Positions 14,667-14,717 of a DNA stretch of 14,717 nucleotides are shown in pieces. The position numbers were made by a program, and so were the translations under genes. Source of the DNA: an uncultured Collinsella sp. (lineage in GTDB: Bacteria; Actinomycetota; Coriobacteriia; Coriobacteriales; Coriobacteriaceae); the NCBI GenBank assembly GCA_900543605.1, contig UQSK01000045.1, positions 1 to 14,717 on the forward strand. Reading direction: 5' to 3'. The notes below the pieces were generated by a model that did no database searches, had not been told where the DNA came from, and was given only the letters and a program-made list of their open reading frames with translations. Position 1 is the first letter of the stretch. Each line of letters starts with the position of its first letter.

Positions 14667-14717
14667 CTGTCTCTTATACACATCTGACGCTGCCGACGAC
14701 TTAATAGGTGTAGATCT
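14667..14717. other. Nextera i5 library adapter (not genomic)
   Basis: Bases 14667-14685 (CTGTCTCTTATACACATCT, mosaic end) and 14686-14699 (GACGCTGCCGACGA) are the reverse complement of the Nextera read-1 adapter. Bases 14700-14707 (CTTAATAG) occupy the i5 index slot and, from memory, are the reverse complement of index S518; GTGTAGATCT begins the P5 primer. Genomic DNA ends at 14666. Confidence 0.98.

Noticed and set aside
13827..14681. Minus-strand open frame starting MYKRQ
   Set aside because: The start lies in the Nextera adapter and the frame is antisense to the KdpD-like gene.

Overview
The window looks like DNA from a high-GC gut actinobacterium, most likely Collinsella or a close relative in Coriobacteriia. 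I base this on the codon use, the mix of an LtaS-type synthase, Kup and a DUF4118 sensor, and a sortase signal of the actinobacterial LAXTG type. This is recognition only; no search was run. The first 43 and last 51 bases are Nextera library adapters with index bases, so genomic DNA runs only from 44 to 14666. Both outer genes are therefore cut, and the peptides read across the junctions (starting MYKRQ, ending LSLIHI) are artefacts.

Left block (44-7288, + strand): four closely packed or overlapping genes that look like one surface-fibre operon. They are the C-terminal part of a TasA/camelysin-like secreted subunit, a giant secreted protein of about 1,819 residues (beta-helix-like head, about eight InlB-type 'GW' repeats, a Cna-B-like C-terminal domain, no anchor), a second complete TasA-like subunit with a SipW-type signal peptide, and a 232-residue protein ending in an LAATG sortase motif, a membrane segment and a basic tail. 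My reading is that TasA-like subunits form a fibre, the giant protein is a co-secreted adhesin, and the last protein fixes the structure to the wall. The signal peptidase and sortase are not in the window.

Middle non-coding block (7289-7999): two inverted copies of a roughly 130-nt long-hairpin element, one after each of the two convergent transcription units and each oriented as the terminator of its own upstream gene. Between them lies a tandem array of five diverged palindromes with a 61-62 bp period, and a third hairpin with the same GGCCAC core.

Right block (8000-14666): a minus-strand LtaS-like polyglycerol-phosphate synthase or sulfatase-fold membrane enzyme, then plus-strand genes for a nitroreductase, a Kup potassium transporter, a small single-pass membrane protein, and the start of a KdpD-like DUF4118/GAF sensor. 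The last three form a likely potassium-homeostasis cluster. Two hairpins here share a CAAGGG...CCCTTTG core and may belong to one dispersed palindrome family; the second has two competing left arms and a U-tract directly before the sensor gene. There are no tRNA or rRNA genes, transposase genes or CRISPR arrays.
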